Shown here in pieces: positions 6,019-6,339 of a stretch of 6,339 nucleotides of DNA (position 1 is the first letter of the stretch; the number at the start of each line of letters is the position of its first letter). The position numbers were made by a program, and so were the translations under genes. This DNA is from Streptosporangiaceae bacterium (GTDB taxonomy: Bacteria > Actinomycetota > Actinomycetes > Streptosporangiales > Streptosporangiaceae). The DNA lies in assembly GCA_030040475.1 (NCBI GenBank), contig JASHTQ010000304.1, forward strand, positions 1-6,339, written 5' to 3'. Below the pieces are notes generated by a model. It searched no databases. It worked only from the letters and a program-made list of their open reading frames with translations, and was not told where the DNA came from.

Positions 6019-6339
6019 TCAGCTGGGGGTTCTGGGGCCGGAGATGGCCCAGCGGCGGATGGTGTCGATGCGGGCACGGATCTGGTCGGCGGCGGCCTGC
6101 GGGAGCGGGGGGCCGCCGCAGGTGGCGCGGAGTTTGGCATGGACGACGGCGTGCGGCTGGCCGGTGCGCTGGCTCCAGGCGGAGACCAGGCCGTTGAGTT
6201 CCTTGCGGAGGGCGGCCAGGGCCTGGCGGGTCACCGGCGGGGCCGTGGCGTCTGGGGCTGATGTGGCAGCCTGGGTGGGGGCGGCGCTGGCGGGGTGGGC
6301 GGCGGCGTGGGAGCGGGCGGCCAGCTGGGATTGCTGGCG
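6019..6339 (-). CDS. C-terminal end of a probable DEAD/DEAH-box helicase (partial)
   Basis: The frame is open from the window edge to TGA 6019-6021, giving 106 residues. The first ~36 residues are an Ala/Pro/Ser-rich linker; then comes a compact domain of about 55 residues with LRKELNGLVSAWSQRTGQPHAVVHAKL and CGGPPLPQAAADQIRARIDTIRRW. I recall this kind of domain at the C-terminus of actinobacterial superfamily II DEAD/DEAH-box helicases, and it also resembles the phage ORF6C domain (short helices, LV..ATG-xPH..VH..L). No helicase motif lies inside the window, so the identity of the whole protein is inferred. A GTG at 6232-6234 could be mistaken for a start, but the frame clearly continues upstream. 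Confidence 0.5.
   Translation of the reverse strand, partial: RQQSQLAARSHAAAHPASAAPTQAATSAPDATAPPVTRQALAALRKELNGLVSAWSQRTGQPHAVVHAKLRATCGGPPLPQAAADQIRARIDTIRRWAISGPRTPS

Overview
The window is high-GC DNA (well over 70% G+C by eye) from an actinomycete. Gene order, protein content and start-codon use (GTG, TTG, ATG) all fit Actinomycetota. The block clpS – DUF2017 – mec – cysO – cysM, divergent from pncB, matches the Mycobacterium tuberculosis arrangement around clpS, aosR, mec, cysO, cysM and pncB1. One M. tuberculosis gene of that block (Rv1333, a predicted peptidase) is absent here. I cannot assign a genus.

Layout. Positions 1-2035, minus strand, read from high to low coordinates: clpS adaptor, DUF2017 (AosR-like), Mec JAMM hydrolase, CysO sulfur carrier and the first ~117 codons of CysM, cut by the window edge. 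Gaps of 16-86 bp suggest one operon. Positions 2070-3413, plus: nicotinate phosphoribosyltransferase (pncB), divergent from clpS across only 34 bp. Positions 3444-4367, minus: a TauD/alkylsulfatase-type Fe(II)/2-oxoglutarate dioxygenase, preceded by a conspicuous AT-rich patch of overlapping inverted repeats at 4488-4521. Positions 4734-5213 and 5231-5800, plus: a YbaK/ProX-type deacylase domain protein and nicotinamidase PncA. Positions 5801-6018: a gene-free gap with two 26-bp dyad-symmetric repeats at 31-bp spacing. Positions 6019-6339, minus: the C-terminal end of a protein that resembles the tail of actinobacterial DEAD/DEAH-box helicases.

How the genes work together. CysO, CysM and Mec form the protein-thiocarboxylate route to cysteine: CysM adds O-phosphoserine-derived alanyl to CysO-thiocarboxylate, and Mec releases cysteine from the CysO-cysteine adduct. 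The neighbouring dioxygenase would liberate sulfite from organic sulfates or sulfonates, a plausible but unproven sulfur feed. PncA and PncB are consecutive steps of NAD salvage (nicotinamide to nicotinate to nicotinate mononucleotide). ClpS serves the Clp protease.

Most notable observations: CysO does not end in Gly-Gly but in Gly-Gly-Ala-Ser, so it probably needs trimming; the AosR-like protein has no cysteine at all; three plus-strand genes have a TAnnnT hexamer 6-7 nt before the start codon, suggesting leaderless mRNAs; the dioxygenase promoter carries nested inverted repeats and a candidate overlapping upstream ORF; and the paired 31-bp-period repeats near 5815-5871 are unexplained. I see no wholly new system, mobile element, CRISPR array, rRNA or tRNA.
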